From the NCBI GenBank assembly GCA_040902845.1, contig JBBDWM010000037.1, positions 8,781 to 72,780 of the forward strand: DNA of 64,000 nucleotides, in the 5' to 3' direction. Position 1 is the stretch's first letter. Every line of letters begins with the position of its first letter. The position numbers were made by a program, and so were the translations under genes. This stretch comes from JALYNX01 sp040902845. GTDB taxonomy: Bacteria > Actinomycetota > Acidimicrobiia > Spongiisociales > ZC4RG35. This document shows positions 8,269-17,265 of the stretch, in pieces. The notes below the pieces were generated by a model. That model did no database searches and was not told the DNA's origin. It was given only the letters and a program-made list of their open reading frames with translations.

Positions 8269-8975
8269 AGAATACGGTGGCCTTCCAGGAGAAACCCGAG
8301 GGCCGTTGCCACCGGGTCGCCCTCGTCGAGTATCCGTTGATAGCCGAGACTCGCCCCGTTGAACGCGCGGTCGTTCCAGAACGGGTTGGAGCGATCGATC
8401 TTGCCCCATGCCGACACATAGACGTAGGGCTCGGGGTGAGCGGCATCCCCTGGTGAAGCCCCAAAGCTCGCCCGTTGCCCACTCGCCTCGGCACCCATCT
8501 CGCAAGCCGCATCGAAATGCTCAGGCCAGATCTGCACCTCGGAGACCTCGTCGTCAGGCAACCCGTGATCCCGCAGCCGTGTGAGAACCTGGTTCCCGAA
8601 GTTGAACCAATTCGCCACGGCCTGGACGCCGTCGACGTCCAGTGACAGTTCGGCGTCGGGGTCGCCCGGCGACAAGGGATCACCAAAGTTGGGAAACCAG
8701 ACTTCCTTGTATTCAATGCCGAAGAACTCCGCTGCCGATCGGATCGTGGTGCTGGTTTGAGTGGCGACGTTCCCCTCGGACTCATACACGAGCAGGTCAC
8801 CTTCGATCCTGGCGACTCGCCCCTCGAATTCCGGGGTGCCAAAGCCCCCGGAGGTTGCCCGCAAACCCATACGTCCCACTGCCTCGTAGCGGGCGGGGGC
8901 GAGTGCGAAGAAGGCGAGCTGGTGAAGCTGGTCTCGTGTCTCCACGAGCCCCGGGGGAAGAGGCCCGATGCTCAA
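8256..8975 (-). CDS. Conserved hypothetical protein
   Basis: A 239-residue soluble protein with no domain that I recognise. Visible features are a mixed alpha/beta pattern, no signal peptide and no membrane segment, and a C-terminal stretch NDRAFNGASLGYQRIL. Codon use and GC match the neighbours. The gene starts inside the stop of nothing known, and its ATG overlaps the stop of the upstream small membrane protein (ATGA), so the two form a unit. Confidence 0.65.
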   Translation of the reverse strand: MSIGPLPPGLVETRDQLHQLAFFALAPARYEAVGRMGLRATSGGFGTPEFEGRVARIEGDLLVYESEGNVATQTSTTIRSAAEFFGIEYKEVWFPNFGDPLSPGDPDAELSLDVDGVQAVANWFNFGNQVLTRLRDHGLPDDEVSEVQIWPEHFDAACEMGAEASGQRASFGASPGDAAHPEPYVYVSAWGKIDRSNPFWNDRAFNGASLGYQRILDEGDPVATALGFLLEGHRILHQA

Positions 8976-9238
8976 CTCGGCGATTCACCCGTGACCGGCT
9001 TGCGCCAAAAGACCGCCAGTTGGAGAAAGGCGACCACCAAACCGGCGCCGACGATTCCCGCCCCGACCCACCCATCGAGGTCGTCGGCGGTGCCGAGCGC
9101 CGAGAATGCGACGAACATGGTCGCCGCCAGACCGGCCGCAGCCACCGAGGTGAGCAACCCCGAAATGAGGCCGAGCCCGAGTGCAATCTCGTTGCCCGCC
9201 GAGAGCTTGGCGTTGAGTGCAAAGTCGAACTCGTCCAT
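8972..9238 (-). CDS. Small membrane protein, possibly DoxX-like
   Basis: An 88-residue protein with two predicted transmembrane helices (about residues 18-46 and 58-77). The first, LGLISGLLTSVAAAGLAATMFVAF, resembles the central part of DoxX-type proteins, but the first helix of that family is absent. It overlaps the downstream hypothetical gene by 4 nt. The DoxX relation is a weak guess. Confidence 0.5.
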   Translation of the reverse strand: MDEFDFALNAKLSAGNEIALGLGLISGLLTSVAAAGLAATMFVAFSALGTADDLDGWVGAGIVGAGLVVAFLQLAVFWRKPVTGESPS

Positions 9239-9301
9239 ATCGGAACCCTACGTTCTGGTCGCCGATTGTTACGGTTCCGGTGACCTGATGGTGGAAAAGT
9301 C

Positions 9302-9730
9302 TTGACGAAGAGTTGGGCAGAGGGGGTGTTCGCGCTCGCGGTGACCCTGGTGCTCGGCGCCGGTCTCTGGTTGTTCACCGGTGAGCCCGTCGGCGACGAG
9401 ACCACCGAAACCACCATCCCCCTGGCAGTCGACACCGAGGCTGCGGCGCGGGGCCAGGTACTGGCCACCGACACCGGTTGCCTGGTGTGTCACACCATCG
9501 ACGGCGCCACCAGTGTCGGGCCCACCTGGAAGGGGGTGGCCGGATCCTCCCGGCCGATGGTCTCGGGTGAGCAGGTCGTGGCCGACAATGCCTATCTGTT
9601 CAATTCGATCATCGACCCACCTTCGCAAGTGGTGAGCGGATTCGAGAATGTGATGCCGCCCACCTACTCCGACCAGCTCAGCGAGCAGGAGATCAACGAC
9701 CTGGTGGAGTACATCAAGTCGTTGTCCTGA
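9302..9730 (+). CDS. Membrane-anchored cytochrome c
   Basis: A 142-residue protein with an uncleaved N-terminal anchor (residues 8-26), a short Thr-rich linker (TTETT) and a class I cytochrome c domain. Heme attachment is CLVCH (Cys60, Cys63, His64) and Met118 in NVMPPTY is the likely distal ligand. The pattern SVGPTWKGVAGS and LSEQEINDLVEYIKSL resembles the cytochrome c domain fused to caa3 oxidase subunit II. The start is TTG 9302. It is a plausible electron carrier on the outer face of the membrane; its redox partners are not in the immediate neighbourhood. Confidence 0.88.
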   Translation: MTKSWAEGVFALAVTLVLGAGLWLFTGEPVGDETTETTIPLAVDTEAAARGQVLATDTGCLVCHTIDGATSVGPTWKGVAGSSRPMVSGEQVVADNAYLFNSIIDPPSQVVSGFENVMPPTYSDQLSEQEINDLVEYIKSLS

Positions 9731-9784
9731 CGCCGGTTTTCGTAATCGCGGGGCAACTCCGTTCGCCGGGGAAGAAGTGGGGAA

Positions 9785-9842
9785 TATGACACTACCCGAC
9801 TCAGGTTGTAGACTTCGAAGACACTCAAACCTGAACCGGAGG
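9785..9842 (+). promoter_or_regulatory. dnaK upstream region with inverted repeat
   Basis: A possible promoter (TATGAC 9785-9790, 17 nt, GTAGAC 9808-9813) is followed by GGAGG at 9839-9842. The arms TCAGGTT (9801-9807) and AACCTGA (9828-9834) form an inverted repeat over the putative -10, with a small palindrome CTTCGAAG between. HspR is encoded in this operon and should control it, but I do not find a good match to the published HAIR consensus, so the arms may be a variant site. Confidence 0.35.
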
Positions 9843-9853
9843 TTCTACCAGAA

Positions 9854-11671
9854 ATGGCCCGCGCAGTAGGTATCGACCTGGGTACCACCAATAGCGTCAT
9901 CGCCGTGCTCGAGGGTGGCGAGCCCACCATCATCGCCAACGCCGAGGGCGGCCGCACCACCCCGTCCGTGGTCTCTTTCAAGGACGGCGAGGTGCTCGTC
10001 GGCGAAGTTGCAAAACGTCAATCGATCACCAACCCCGATCAGACCGTCCGTTCCGTCAAACGGCACATGGGGACCGACTGGTCGATCGAGGTCGACGGCA
10101 AGAAGTTGACCGGCCAGGAGATTTCGGCCCGCATCCTGATGAAGTTGAAGCGGGACGCCGAGTCCTATCTCGGAGACAAGGTCACCGACGCGGTGGTCAC
10201 GGTTCCCGCCTATTTCAACGACGCCCAGAGACAGGCCACCACCGAGGCGGGTCAAATCGCAGGGCTCAACGTGCTCCGCATCATCAACGAGCCGACGGCA
10301 GCCGCACTGGCCTACGGGCTGGACAAGGAATCCGACCAAACCATCCTCGTGTTCGACCTGGGTGGAGGCACGTTCGACGTCTCGGTGCTCGAGATCGGAG
10401 ACGGTGTCTTCGAGGTCAAGGCGACCTCCGGTGACACCTACCTCGGTGGTGACGACTGGGACCAGAAGGTCATCGATTGGCTGGTCGAGGGTTTCAAAAA
10501 CGACCACGGCGTCGACCTATCCAAGGATCGAATGGCTCTGCAACGCCTCAAGGAAGCTGCGGAAAAGGCGAAGATCGAGCTATCAACCGTCGTCGAGACC
10601 GAAGTCAACCTTCCCTTCATCACTGCCACCTCGGAAGGCCCGTTGCATCTCCAGCGCAAACTAACCCGATCCGATCTCCAGAAGCTCACCGAAGACCTCC
10701 TGGAGAGGACCAGGCGACCGTTCCAGCAGGCCATCAAGGACGCTGGGATTGCGGTCGGCGACATCGAGCACGTGGTCCTCGTCGGGGGATCGACCCGAAT
10801 GCCCGCGGTGCAGGAACTCGTCAAGAGCCTCACCGGGAAGGACCCCCACCGCGGGGTCAACCCCGACGAGGTGGTGGCCGCAGGCGCTGCAATCCAGGCA
10901 GGGGTTCTCAAGGGAGACGTGAAGGACATCCTTCTCCTCGACGTAACACCGCTTACCCTTGGCATCGAGACCAAAGGCGGGGTCATGACCCGGATGATCG
11001 AGCGCAACACCACGATTCCCACCAAGCGATCAGAGATCTTCACCACGGCCGAGAACAACCAACCCGAGGTTGAGATCCACGTCCTTCAGGGTGAGCGCAC
11101 CATGGCCAACGACAACAAGAGCCTTGGCAAGTTCCGGCTGACCGGGATCCCGCCGGCTCCAATGGGCGTGCCCCAGATCGAAGTCGCGTTCGATATCGAC
11201 GCCAACGGGATCGTGAACGTGAGCGCCAAGGACCTGGCAACGGCCAAGGAGCAGGCGATGACGATCACAGGCGGCTCGGCGCTCGCCGAGGGCGATATCG
11301 ATCGCATGATCAAGGATGCCGAGGCCTATGCCGAGGAAGACGCCAAGCGCCGGGAGGCGGTCGAGACCCACAACCAGGCCGATCAACTGGTCCATCAGAC
11401 CGACAAGCTGGTTGAAGAACAGGGCGAGCAGATGACCGACGAGGAGAAGGCCGGCATAGCGTCGGCGCTGGCCGAGCTCAAGGAAGCTCTTGGCAACGAG
11501 GCGACCGAGACGTCAGAGGTTCGGTCCCGCATGGACAGCCTCATCCAGGCGAGTCAAGCCATGGCCACCCGTCTCTACCAGCAAGCTGGAGCGACCGGCC
11601 AGCCCGAGGAAGGTGTCCCGGAAGACGACGACGTCGTCGAAGCGGAGATCATTGAGGATGACGAGGCCTGA
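9854..11671 (+). CDS. dnaK: Chaperone DnaK (Hsp70)
   Basis: ATP-dependent Hsp70 chaperone of 605 residues, first gene of dnaK-grpE-dnaJ-hspR. The ATPase domain starts AVGIDLGTTNSVIAV and contains the phosphate loops FDLGGGTFDVS and VLVGGSTRMPAV. The substrate domain follows the LLLDVTPLTLGIET hinge. The C-terminal tail is short and acidic (DDDVVEAEIIEDDEA). Length and order are normal. The last codons form one arm of a hairpin with sequence beyond the stop. Confidence 0.98.
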   Translation: MARAVGIDLGTTNSVIAVLEGGEPTIIANAEGGRTTPSVVSFKDGEVLVGEVAKRQSITNPDQTVRSVKRHMGTDWSIEVDGKKLTGQEISARILMKLKRDAESYLGDKVTDAVVTVPAYFNDAQRQATTEAGQIAGLNVLRIINEPTAAALAYGLDKESDQTILVFDLGGGTFDVSVLEIGDGVFEVKATSGDTYLGGDDWDQKVIDWLVEGFKNDHGVDLSKDRMALQRLKEAAEKAKIELSTVVETEVNLPFITATSEGPLHLQRKLTRSDLQKLTEDLLERTRRPFQQAIKDAGIAVGDIEHVVLVGGSTRMPAVQELVKSLTGKDPHRGVNPDEVVAAGAAIQAGVLKGDVKDILLLDVTPLTLGIETKGGVMTRMIERNTTIPTKRSEIFTTAENNQPEVEIHVLQGERTMANDNKSLGKFRLTGIPPAPMGVPQIEVAFDIDANGIVNVSAKDLATAKEQAMTITGGSALAEGDIDRMIKDAEAYAEEDAKRREAVETHNQADQLVHQTDKLVEEQGEQMTDEEKAGIASALAELKEALGNEATETSEVRSRMDSLIQASQAMATRLYQQAGATGQPEEGVPEDDDVVEAEIIEDDEA

Positions 11672-11686
11672 GAACCTCATCATCCT
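11655..11686 (+). terminator. Hairpin spanning the dnaK stop
   Basis: Left arm 11655-11666 (last codons of dnaK) pairs with right arm 11675-11686; 11 of 12 positions match and the loop is 8 nt containing the TGA. The right arm is thus an inverted copy of the gene end. A T-rich start of the heptad array follows at once. Inside an operon this could lower read-through or stabilise the dnaK message. Confidence 0.55.
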
Positions 11687-11721
11687 GTTTTGCGTTATGC
11701 GTTATGCGTTATGCGTTTGAA
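11687..11721 (+). repeat. Heptad array A (dnaK-grpE intergenic)
   Basis: Units on the + strand: GTTTTGC, then GTTATGC three times, then a degenerate GTTTGAA. On the other strand these are GCAAAAC and GCATAAC, matching the family unit GYWNWAC. It begins at the base after the hairpin and ends just before the grpE ATG (11724). Confidence 0.85.
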
Positions 11722-11723
11722 TC

Positions 11724-12287
11724 ATGAATGAGCTCGAGCCTGAAGTCGTCAGCGGAGAGATCGTCGAGGCGTTTGGGGGTGCCGCCGCGCGCGGGGTCGA
11801 CGTTCCCGAAGACAGGGACGAGGCCGTCAAGTTGCTCCTGTCCCTTCTCGATGAGTCGCGCGGGGAGGCGACCTCGTATCTCGACGACCTGAAACGGGTC
11901 GCAGCCGACTTCGACAATTTCCGCAAGCGAGCGCTTCGTGAGCAGTCGGCAACTCTCGACCGCGCCGCCGAGCGGGTGGTCAGAGGACTGTTGCCGGTGC
12001 TCGACTCGTTCGACGCCGCCCTCGCCACCGAGGCGGTGACCGATGTCGAACGGCGCCTCCTGACCGGCATGATCGGAACCCGTGAGCAGCTGCTCAAGGC
12101 CCTGGAACAGGAGGGTCTGGACGTGCTTACGACCGTTGGTGAGCCCTTCGACCCGGAGATCCACGAGCCGGTGGGCGCAGTTGAGGGGAACGGCCCGTTT
12201 GTCGTTGCCGAGGAGTTGCGACGGGGTTATCGACTCGGGGGGAAGGTTCTGCGCGCCGCCCTCGTTGCCTTGGAATCCGACCGATGA
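11724..12287 (+). CDS. grpE: Nucleotide exchange factor GrpE
   Basis: A 187-residue DnaK cofactor that releases ADP. It has the N-terminal coiled coil, the family stretch DLKRVAADFDNFRKRALRE and the beta domain ending VVAEELRRGYRLGGKVLRAALV. The family signature (FDPEIHEPVG) is present. It overlaps dnaJ by 4 nt (ATGA). The heptad array occupies its upstream region and no strong ribosome binding site is visible, so its translation may be low. Confidence 0.95.
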   Translation: MNELEPEVVSGEIVEAFGGAAARGVDVPEDRDEAVKLLLSLLDESRGEATSYLDDLKRVAADFDNFRKRALREQSATLDRAAERVVRGLLPVLDSFDAALATEAVTDVERRLLTGMIGTREQLLKALEQEGLDVLTTVGEPFDPEIHEPVGAVEGNGPFVVAEELRRGYRLGGKVLRAALVALESDR

Positions 12288-13399
12288 ACCGGGACTGGGT
12301 GGACAAGGACTTCTACGAGATCCTCGGAGTCGGCCTGGAGGCAAGCCCAGAAGAGATCAAGAAGGCCTACCGAAAGCTGGCGCAGACCTATCACCCCGAC
12401 GCCAATCCAGGCAACGACGAGGCAGAGGAGAAGTTCAAAGAGATCTCCGAGGCGTACGCCACCCTGTCCAATGTCGAGCAACGCAAGGAATACGACCAGG
12501 TGCGCCGGGTGGTGGCTTCCGGGGGGTACTCCGGATTCGGCGCCAATACCGGTGGATTCCGCGGCCAGCAGGTGCGAGTCGAGGACCTCTCTGATCTCCT
12601 CGGGGGGATGGGCGGCCTCGGTGATCTGTTTGGCTTTGGCTCTGGCTCGAGAGGCGGTCCGAGCCGGGGAGCCGATGTCCAGGCCGATCTCAGCATCAGC
12701 TTCGAGGACGCCGCTGCCGGTGCGACCACCACGGTCAAGGTGAGGGGCGCCGCCCCCTGTTCACATTGCGCCGGCTCGGGCGCCGAGCCCGGAACACAGG
12801 TCACGACCTGTCCCACTTGTGGGGGCCGTGGAGTTGTCGCCCAGAACCAGGGATTCTTCTCCTTCTCCCAGCCCTGTCCTCAATGTAGGGGGTCGGGGCG
12901 CATCATCGAGACTCCATGCACCGTGTGTAGGGGCGCGGGAACCGAGACCAGAACCCGCGAGGTCAAGGTGCGAATCCCCGCGGGGGTCCAGGACGGCAAC
13001 ACCCTGCGAATCAGGGGCAAGGGTGCCCCAGGTCGCAACGGCGGGCCTCCTGGAGATTTGCTGGTTCGGGTCAGGGTGGCATCGAGCCACACCTTTGGAC
13101 GCAAGGGCAACGACCTGATTCTGATGGTCCCCGTCACCTACAGCGAGGCGGTGCTCGGCACCAAGCTCGAAGTCCCGACGCTGAACGGTGCGATCAAGCT
13201 CAAGGTCCCCCCTGGAACACCTTCGGGCAAGACCTTCCGGGTGAGGGGAAAAGGCGTCGTCCCCGAGCGCGGGCGGGCGGGTGACCTGTTGGTGACCGTC
13301 CAGGTCGCGGTGCCCACCAAGGTAGGCAAGGAAGAGAAACAACTCATAGAGGATCTTGCTCAATACGAGACCGACGACGTGCGCTCTCATCTGAGATGA
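12284..13399 (+). CDS. dnaJ: Chaperone DnaJ (Hsp40)
   Basis: A 371-residue type I Hsp40. The J domain is at residues 8-72 with HPD at 37-39. A Gly/Phe-rich segment follows, then four zinc-binding CxxCxGxG units (CSHCAGSG, CPTCGGRG, CPQCRGSG, CTVCRGAG) and the C-terminal substrate domain. It stimulates DnaK ATPase and delivers unfolded protein. The start overlaps the grpE stop. Confidence 0.97.
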   Translation: MNRDWVDKDFYEILGVGLEASPEEIKKAYRKLAQTYHPDANPGNDEAEEKFKEISEAYATLSNVEQRKEYDQVRRVVASGGYSGFGANTGGFRGQQVRVEDLSDLLGGMGGLGDLFGFGSGSRGGPSRGADVQADLSISFEDAAAGATTTVKVRGAAPCSHCAGSGAEPGTQVTTCPTCGGRGVVAQNQGFFSFSQPCPQCRGSGRIIETPCTVCRGAGTETRTREVKVRIPAGVQDGNTLRIRGKGAPGRNGGPPGDLLVRVRVASSHTFGRKGNDLILMVPVTYSEAVLGTKLEVPTLNGAIKLKVPPGTPSGKTFRVRGKGVVPERGRAGDLLVTVQVAVPTKVGKEEKQLIEDLAQYETDDVRSHLR

Positions 13400-13409
13400 T
13401 GGTGATCTG

Positions 13410-13802
13410 ATGAACGAATCGACCAGGGCGGTGTTTGTGATCTCGGTGGCTGCAGAACTCGCCGGGATGCACCCCCAAACTCTCCGGATCTACGAGCGCA
13501 AGGGACTTCTCGAGCCCTTCCGGACGCCGGGTGGCACCCGTCGCTACTCACGCGAGGACATCGAGCGTCTCCAACTGATCCAGGAACTGACCAGTCAAGG
13601 TCTCAACCTCGAGGGTGTGCGCCGGGTTCTCGCCCTCCAGGAAGAGAACCGGGTGCTCAAAAGGAAGGTCGACAAGCTCCGAGACAAGCTGGATGACCTC
13701 GAGGATGTGATGGAACAACGGATCGAAGAGGTCCGCCGCTCCAATCGTCACGAGCTCGTATTGCGCAGTCAGGTTCGATCGCTGTTCGATGAGGAGCGCT
13801 GA
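13410..13802 (+). CDS. hspR: Heat-shock repressor HspR (MerR family)
   Basis: A 130-residue repressor. The MerR-type winged helix is at about residues 10-75 (AELAGMHPQTLRIYERKGL, GGTRRYSREDIERLQLI), followed by a coiled coil. In actinobacteria HspR represses dnaK and clpB operons with DnaK as co-repressor; the position at the end of the dnaK operon, with clpB adjacent, fits this. It has no metal-binding Cys typical of metal-sensing MerR proteins. Confidence 0.95.
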   Translation: MNESTRAVFVISVAAELAGMHPQTLRIYERKGLLEPFRTPGGTRRYSREDIERLQLIQELTSQGLNLEGVRRVLALQEENRVLKRKVDKLRDKLDDLEDVMEQRIEEVRRSNRHELVLRSQVRSLFDEER

Positions 13803-13808
13803 CCGTCA

Positions 13809-14081
13809 ATGGCGGACTCGTATAGCGGGCCGGTTCGGGTGCTCGGCGGCGACGGCATCCTGCTGACCACCGGGATGGCCAACCTCGAAACCGATCCCGA
13901 GATGGGCAACTGGCGGGGCTTTCTCGAAACCCTGCGCGGGACCGGGGTCGCGGGAAAGGCGCTGGTCGTCGAGTTGGAGATCCCGGGGGGCTCGAAGGGT
14001 CGAGCCCAACTGACACCGATCGGTGAGACCGGAGACCGGGCGTCGTCTGCACTGGTCGGTCTCAGCGCCCAGCCGTTCTGA
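13809..14081 (+). CDS. Hypothetical protein in the dnaK operon
   Basis: A 90-residue protein 6 nt after hspR and on the same strand, so it is probably the last gene of the heat-shock operon. The sequence looks like a small beta-rich domain (RVLGGDGILLTTG, ALVVELEIPGG, RAQLTPIGE). I do not recognise the family. It has no signal peptide or membrane segment. It is convergent with clpB, 35 nt away. Confidence 0.6.
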   Translation: MADSYSGPVRVLGGDGILLTTGMANLETDPEMGNWRGFLETLRGTGVAGKALVVELEIPGGSKGRAQLTPIGETGDRASSALVGLSAQPF

Positions 14082-14116
14082 TTCCCCCGTTTTGGCGCGG
14101 GAACGAAGGGGAAGGG

Positions 14117-16684
14117 TCAGTTGATTCTCAGCTCGCCGTCCTCGACCGTGACGTTGACCGTGTCGCCTTCGCTGAACTCGCCTGAAAGCAGGCGCAACGC
14201 CAGGGGGTCGGCCAGTTCACGCTGGATGGTGCGCTTCAAGGGCCGCGCCCCATAGACCGGGTCGAATCCCTTCTCGGCCAAGAGGTCCAGGGCCTCGTCG
14301 GAGACCGCCAGCTCGATTCTCCGCTCGGAGAGCCGTTTGTGCAGCGATTGCATTTGGATCTCCACGATCCGACGCAGGTCCTCGGGGGTGAGCCGATCGA
14401 AGACGATCACTTCGTCGATGCGGTTGAGGAACTCCGGTCTGAAATGGGCATGCACCGCCGCCATCACCCGGGTCTGGATCACCTCGGACGACAGGTCCGA
14501 CTGGATGCTCTCCGAGCCGAGATTGGAGGTCATGATCAGCACCACGTTGCTGAAATCCACGGTACGGCCCTGTCCATCCGTGAGCCGACCGTCGTCTAGA
14601 AGTTGCAGGAGGACGTTGAACACATCGGGGTGGGCTTTCTCCACCTCGTCGAGCAACACGACCGAGTAGGGCCGGCGTCGCACCGCCTCCGTGAGCTGGC
14701 CACCCTCGTCATATCCGACGTAGCCGGGCGGAGCACCGATGAGACGGCTGACGGAGTGCTTCTCCATGTACTCCGACATATCGATGCGGACCATCGCCCT
14801 CTCGTCGTCGAATAGGAAGTCGGCCAGGGCCCGGGCCAGTTCGGTCTTGCCGACCCCGGTGGGCCCGAGGAACAGGAACGAGCCGGAAGGGCGGTTCGGG
14901 TCGGAAAGGCCGGCGCGGCTCCTGCGGACCGAATTGGCCACGGCGGTTACGGCGTGATGCTGTCCGACGACCCTCCGATGCAGCTCTTCTTCGAGTCTGA
15001 TCAGCTTCTGGGTCTCACCCTCCATCAATCTCGACACCGGGATGCCGGTCCAGCGGGCCACCACCTCGGCCACATCTTGTTCGGTCACCTCTTCAGAGAG
15101 CATCCTCCCCTGCTCGTGAAGATGAGCCAGTTCCGCCTCTTTCTCCACGAGCCGGGCCTGAAGCGAGCCGAGGGTCCCGTAGCGGAGCTCGGCCGCTCTG
15201 GCCAGGTCACCTTCCCGCTCCGCCCGCTCGGTGGCGGCGCGGGTCTCCTCCATCTCCTCCTTGATGGACTGGATGCTCGTGATGACATCCTTTTCCAGGT
15301 TCCAGCGAGCGGTCAGCGCGTCGATCTCCTCGGTGAGGTCTGCGATCTCCTGCTCGACGCTTTGGAGCCGCTCGACCGAAAGACGATCGCTCTCCTTCTT
15401 CAGGGCCTCCCGCTCGATCTCGAGCTGGATCCGACGCCGCGTCAACTCGTCGATTTCTTCGGGCATCGAGTCGATCTCGATGCGCAGCCGGCTCGCGGCT
15501 TCGTCGATGAGGTCGATCGCCTTGTCCGGAAGGAACCGGGCGGGGATGTAGCGATCGGAGAGGACCGCAGCCGCAACCAGAGCCGAATCGGTGATCCGCA
15601 CCCCGTGATGGACCTCGTATCTCTCCTTGAGACCTCTGAGAATCCCGATCGTTTCCTCCACTGAGGGAGCCTCGACCATCACAGGCTGGAACCTGCGCTC
15701 CAGGGCGGCGTCCTTCTCGATGTGCTTCCGGTACTCGTCGAGCGTGGTGGCACCGATGAGACGGAGCTCGCCACGAGCCAGCATCGGCTTCAGCATGTTC
15801 GAGGCGTCCATGGCGCCCTCGGCAGCTCCGGCGCCAACCAGGGTGTGCAGCTCGTCGAGAAAGGTGATGATTTCGCCCTCCGCAGCCTTGATCTCCTGGA
15901 GGACCGCCTTAAGCCGTTCCTCGAACTCACCGCGGTATTTGGCCCCAGCCACCATCGAGGCCAGATCGAGGGAGACGATTCGCTTGGTCTTGAGGCCTTC
16001 GGGGACGTCACCATTGGCCATCCTGCGGGCCAACCCTTCGACGATCGCAGTCTTGCCAACACCCGGCTCTCCGATCAGAACCGGGTTGTTCTTGGTGCGA
16101 CGCGACAGGACCTGGATCACTCTCCGGATCTCGTCGTCTCTCCCGATGACCGGATCCAGTCCACCCCTGCGAGCCTCGGCGGTGAGATCACGCCCGTATT
16201 TCTCGAGGGCGTTGAAGGTCGATTCGGGGTCATCGGTGGTGACCCGCTGGTTGCCCCGGAGTGTCTGCAGCGTCTCGAGGATCGCCGTCGAGTCGAGTCC
16301 TCCTGCTCGCAATGCCCCACCGGTGGGGCCGGTGTCCTCGGCAAGGGCGAGCAGCAGATGCTCGACAGACAGATAGTCATCGCGCAGGTTGGTCCGATGA
16401 CGGTCGGCATTGGTCAGGACACGGTTGAGATCAGGGGAGGCTCCCGTTTCAGTGTCGCCGTACACCTTCGGCTCCCGATCCAGGATCTCCTCGATCGAAC
16501 GACGGAGCTCTATCGGTCGCAGCCCGAGACGGTCCAGCACGGGATAGACGATGCCCTCCGCCTCTCCAAGCAAGGCGAGGGCGAGATGGGCCGGCTGGAC
16601 CGAGCCGTGGTTGTGGTCCCTGGCGGCCTGGGTCGCCGCGAGGATCGCCTCCCGACTGCGCGCGGTGAGCTTCTCCGGATTCAC
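14117..16684 (-). CDS. clpB: Disaggregase ClpB
   Basis: An 855-residue AAA+ protein that dissolves protein aggregates with DnaK. In order: Clp N domain, NBD1 with GEPGVGKTAIVEG, the long middle coiled coil (about residues 405-530, QLEIEREALKKE and following) that identifies ClpB rather than ClpC, and NBD2 with GPTGVGKTELAR. The start is GTG 16684 with AGGAGGG upstream. It faces the dnaK operon, and both are likely HspR targets. Confidence 0.97.
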   Translation of the reverse strand: MNPEKLTARSREAILAATQAARDHNHGSVQPAHLALALLGEAEGIVYPVLDRLGLRPIELRRSIEEILDREPKVYGDTETGASPDLNRVLTNADRHRTNLRDDYLSVEHLLLALAEDTGPTGGALRAGGLDSTAILETLQTLRGNQRVTTDDPESTFNALEKYGRDLTAEARRGGLDPVIGRDDEIRRVIQVLSRRTKNNPVLIGEPGVGKTAIVEGLARRMANGDVPEGLKTKRIVSLDLASMVAGAKYRGEFEERLKAVLQEIKAAEGEIITFLDELHTLVGAGAAEGAMDASNMLKPMLARGELRLIGATTLDEYRKHIEKDAALERRFQPVMVEAPSVEETIGILRGLKERYEVHHGVRITDSALVAAAVLSDRYIPARFLPDKAIDLIDEAASRLRIEIDSMPEEIDELTRRRIQLEIEREALKKESDRLSVERLQSVEQEIADLTEEIDALTARWNLEKDVITSIQSIKEEMEETRAATERAEREGDLARAAELRYGTLGSLQARLVEKEAELAHLHEQGRMLSEEVTEQDVAEVVARWTGIPVSRLMEGETQKLIRLEEELHRRVVGQHHAVTAVANSVRRSRAGLSDPNRPSGSFLFLGPTGVGKTELARALADFLFDDERAMVRIDMSEYMEKHSVSRLIGAPPGYVGYDEGGQLTEAVRRRPYSVVLLDEVEKAHPDVFNVLLQLLDDGRLTDGQGRTVDFSNVVLIMTSNLGSESIQSDLSSEVIQTRVMAAVHAHFRPEFLNRIDEVIVFDRLTPEDLRRIVEIQMQSLHKRLSERRIELAVSDEALDLLAEKGFDPVYGARPLKRTIQRELADPLALRLLSGEFSEGDTVNVTVEDGELRIN

Positions 16685-16787
16685 TTCCTCACGACCCTCC
16701 TATGGCCACGGATCATAAGGTGGTGGATGATTGGCATGGGCGCGGCGATCGCCGCCGTCGCCGTGGCTGGGTCAAGGAGGTAACGAC

Positions 16788-17228
16788 GTGGACAACGATG
16801 TATGGCGTTGGTTGTGGACGATCTTCGCCATTGTGATGGGGATCGGCGAGATCTTCAGCGCCGGGTTCTTCCTCCTCCCTTTCGCCATCGGAGCCGCCTC
16901 GGCGGCCATCCTGGCCTGGGCAGGGACCGGGATCCTGGCGCAATGGCTGGTCTTCTTCGGCGTTTCCATCGTCTCGCTTGCCTATTTGCGACGGTTCATA
17001 ACCCGCCAGGACGAAACCGAGCAGCCCAGGATCGGCGCCAACCGCTGGGTGGGACTCGAAGGTGTCGTCCTCGAGGCAATCGATCCCCACAGTGGGGCAG
17101 GAATGGTCAGGGTCGCCACAGAGGAATGGCGGGCGACCGCGACGCAACCGATCCCCAAGGACGCCCGGATCCTCGTCAGCGAAGTGAAGGGTGCCCGTTT
17201 CGTAGTCGAACCGCTGGAAAGCGACTGA
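16788..17228 (+). CDS. NfeD-like membrane protein
   Basis: A 146-residue protein: three N-terminal transmembrane helices, then a soluble OB-fold domain (RWVGLEGVVLEAIDPHSGAGMVRV) typical of short NfeD proteins. The start is GTG 16788, with AAGGAGG 7 nt upstream; a longer in-frame version has no such site. NfeD proteins pair with SPFH proteins, and such a gene follows 37 nt downstream, so both likely act in one membrane-organising complex. Confidence 0.88.
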   Translation: MDNDVWRWLWTIFAIVMGIGEIFSAGFFLLPFAIGAASAAILAWAGTGILAQWLVFFGVSIVSLAYLRRFITRQDETEQPRIGANRWVGLEGVVLEAIDPHSGAGMVRVATEEWRATATQPIPKDARILVSEVKGARFVVEPLESD

Positions 17229-17265
17229 GTTTCGAGGAATAGGAAAGGAAAAGACATGGAGGCAG

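Noticed and set aside
9781..9853. Canonical HAIR operator for HspR before dnaK
   Set aside because: Neither CTTGAGT nor ACTCAAG occurs in the right pair spacing; only partial half sites were found.
15722..16783. 353-codon + strand open frame
   Set aside because: It is antisense to clpB, which has both AAA+ domains.
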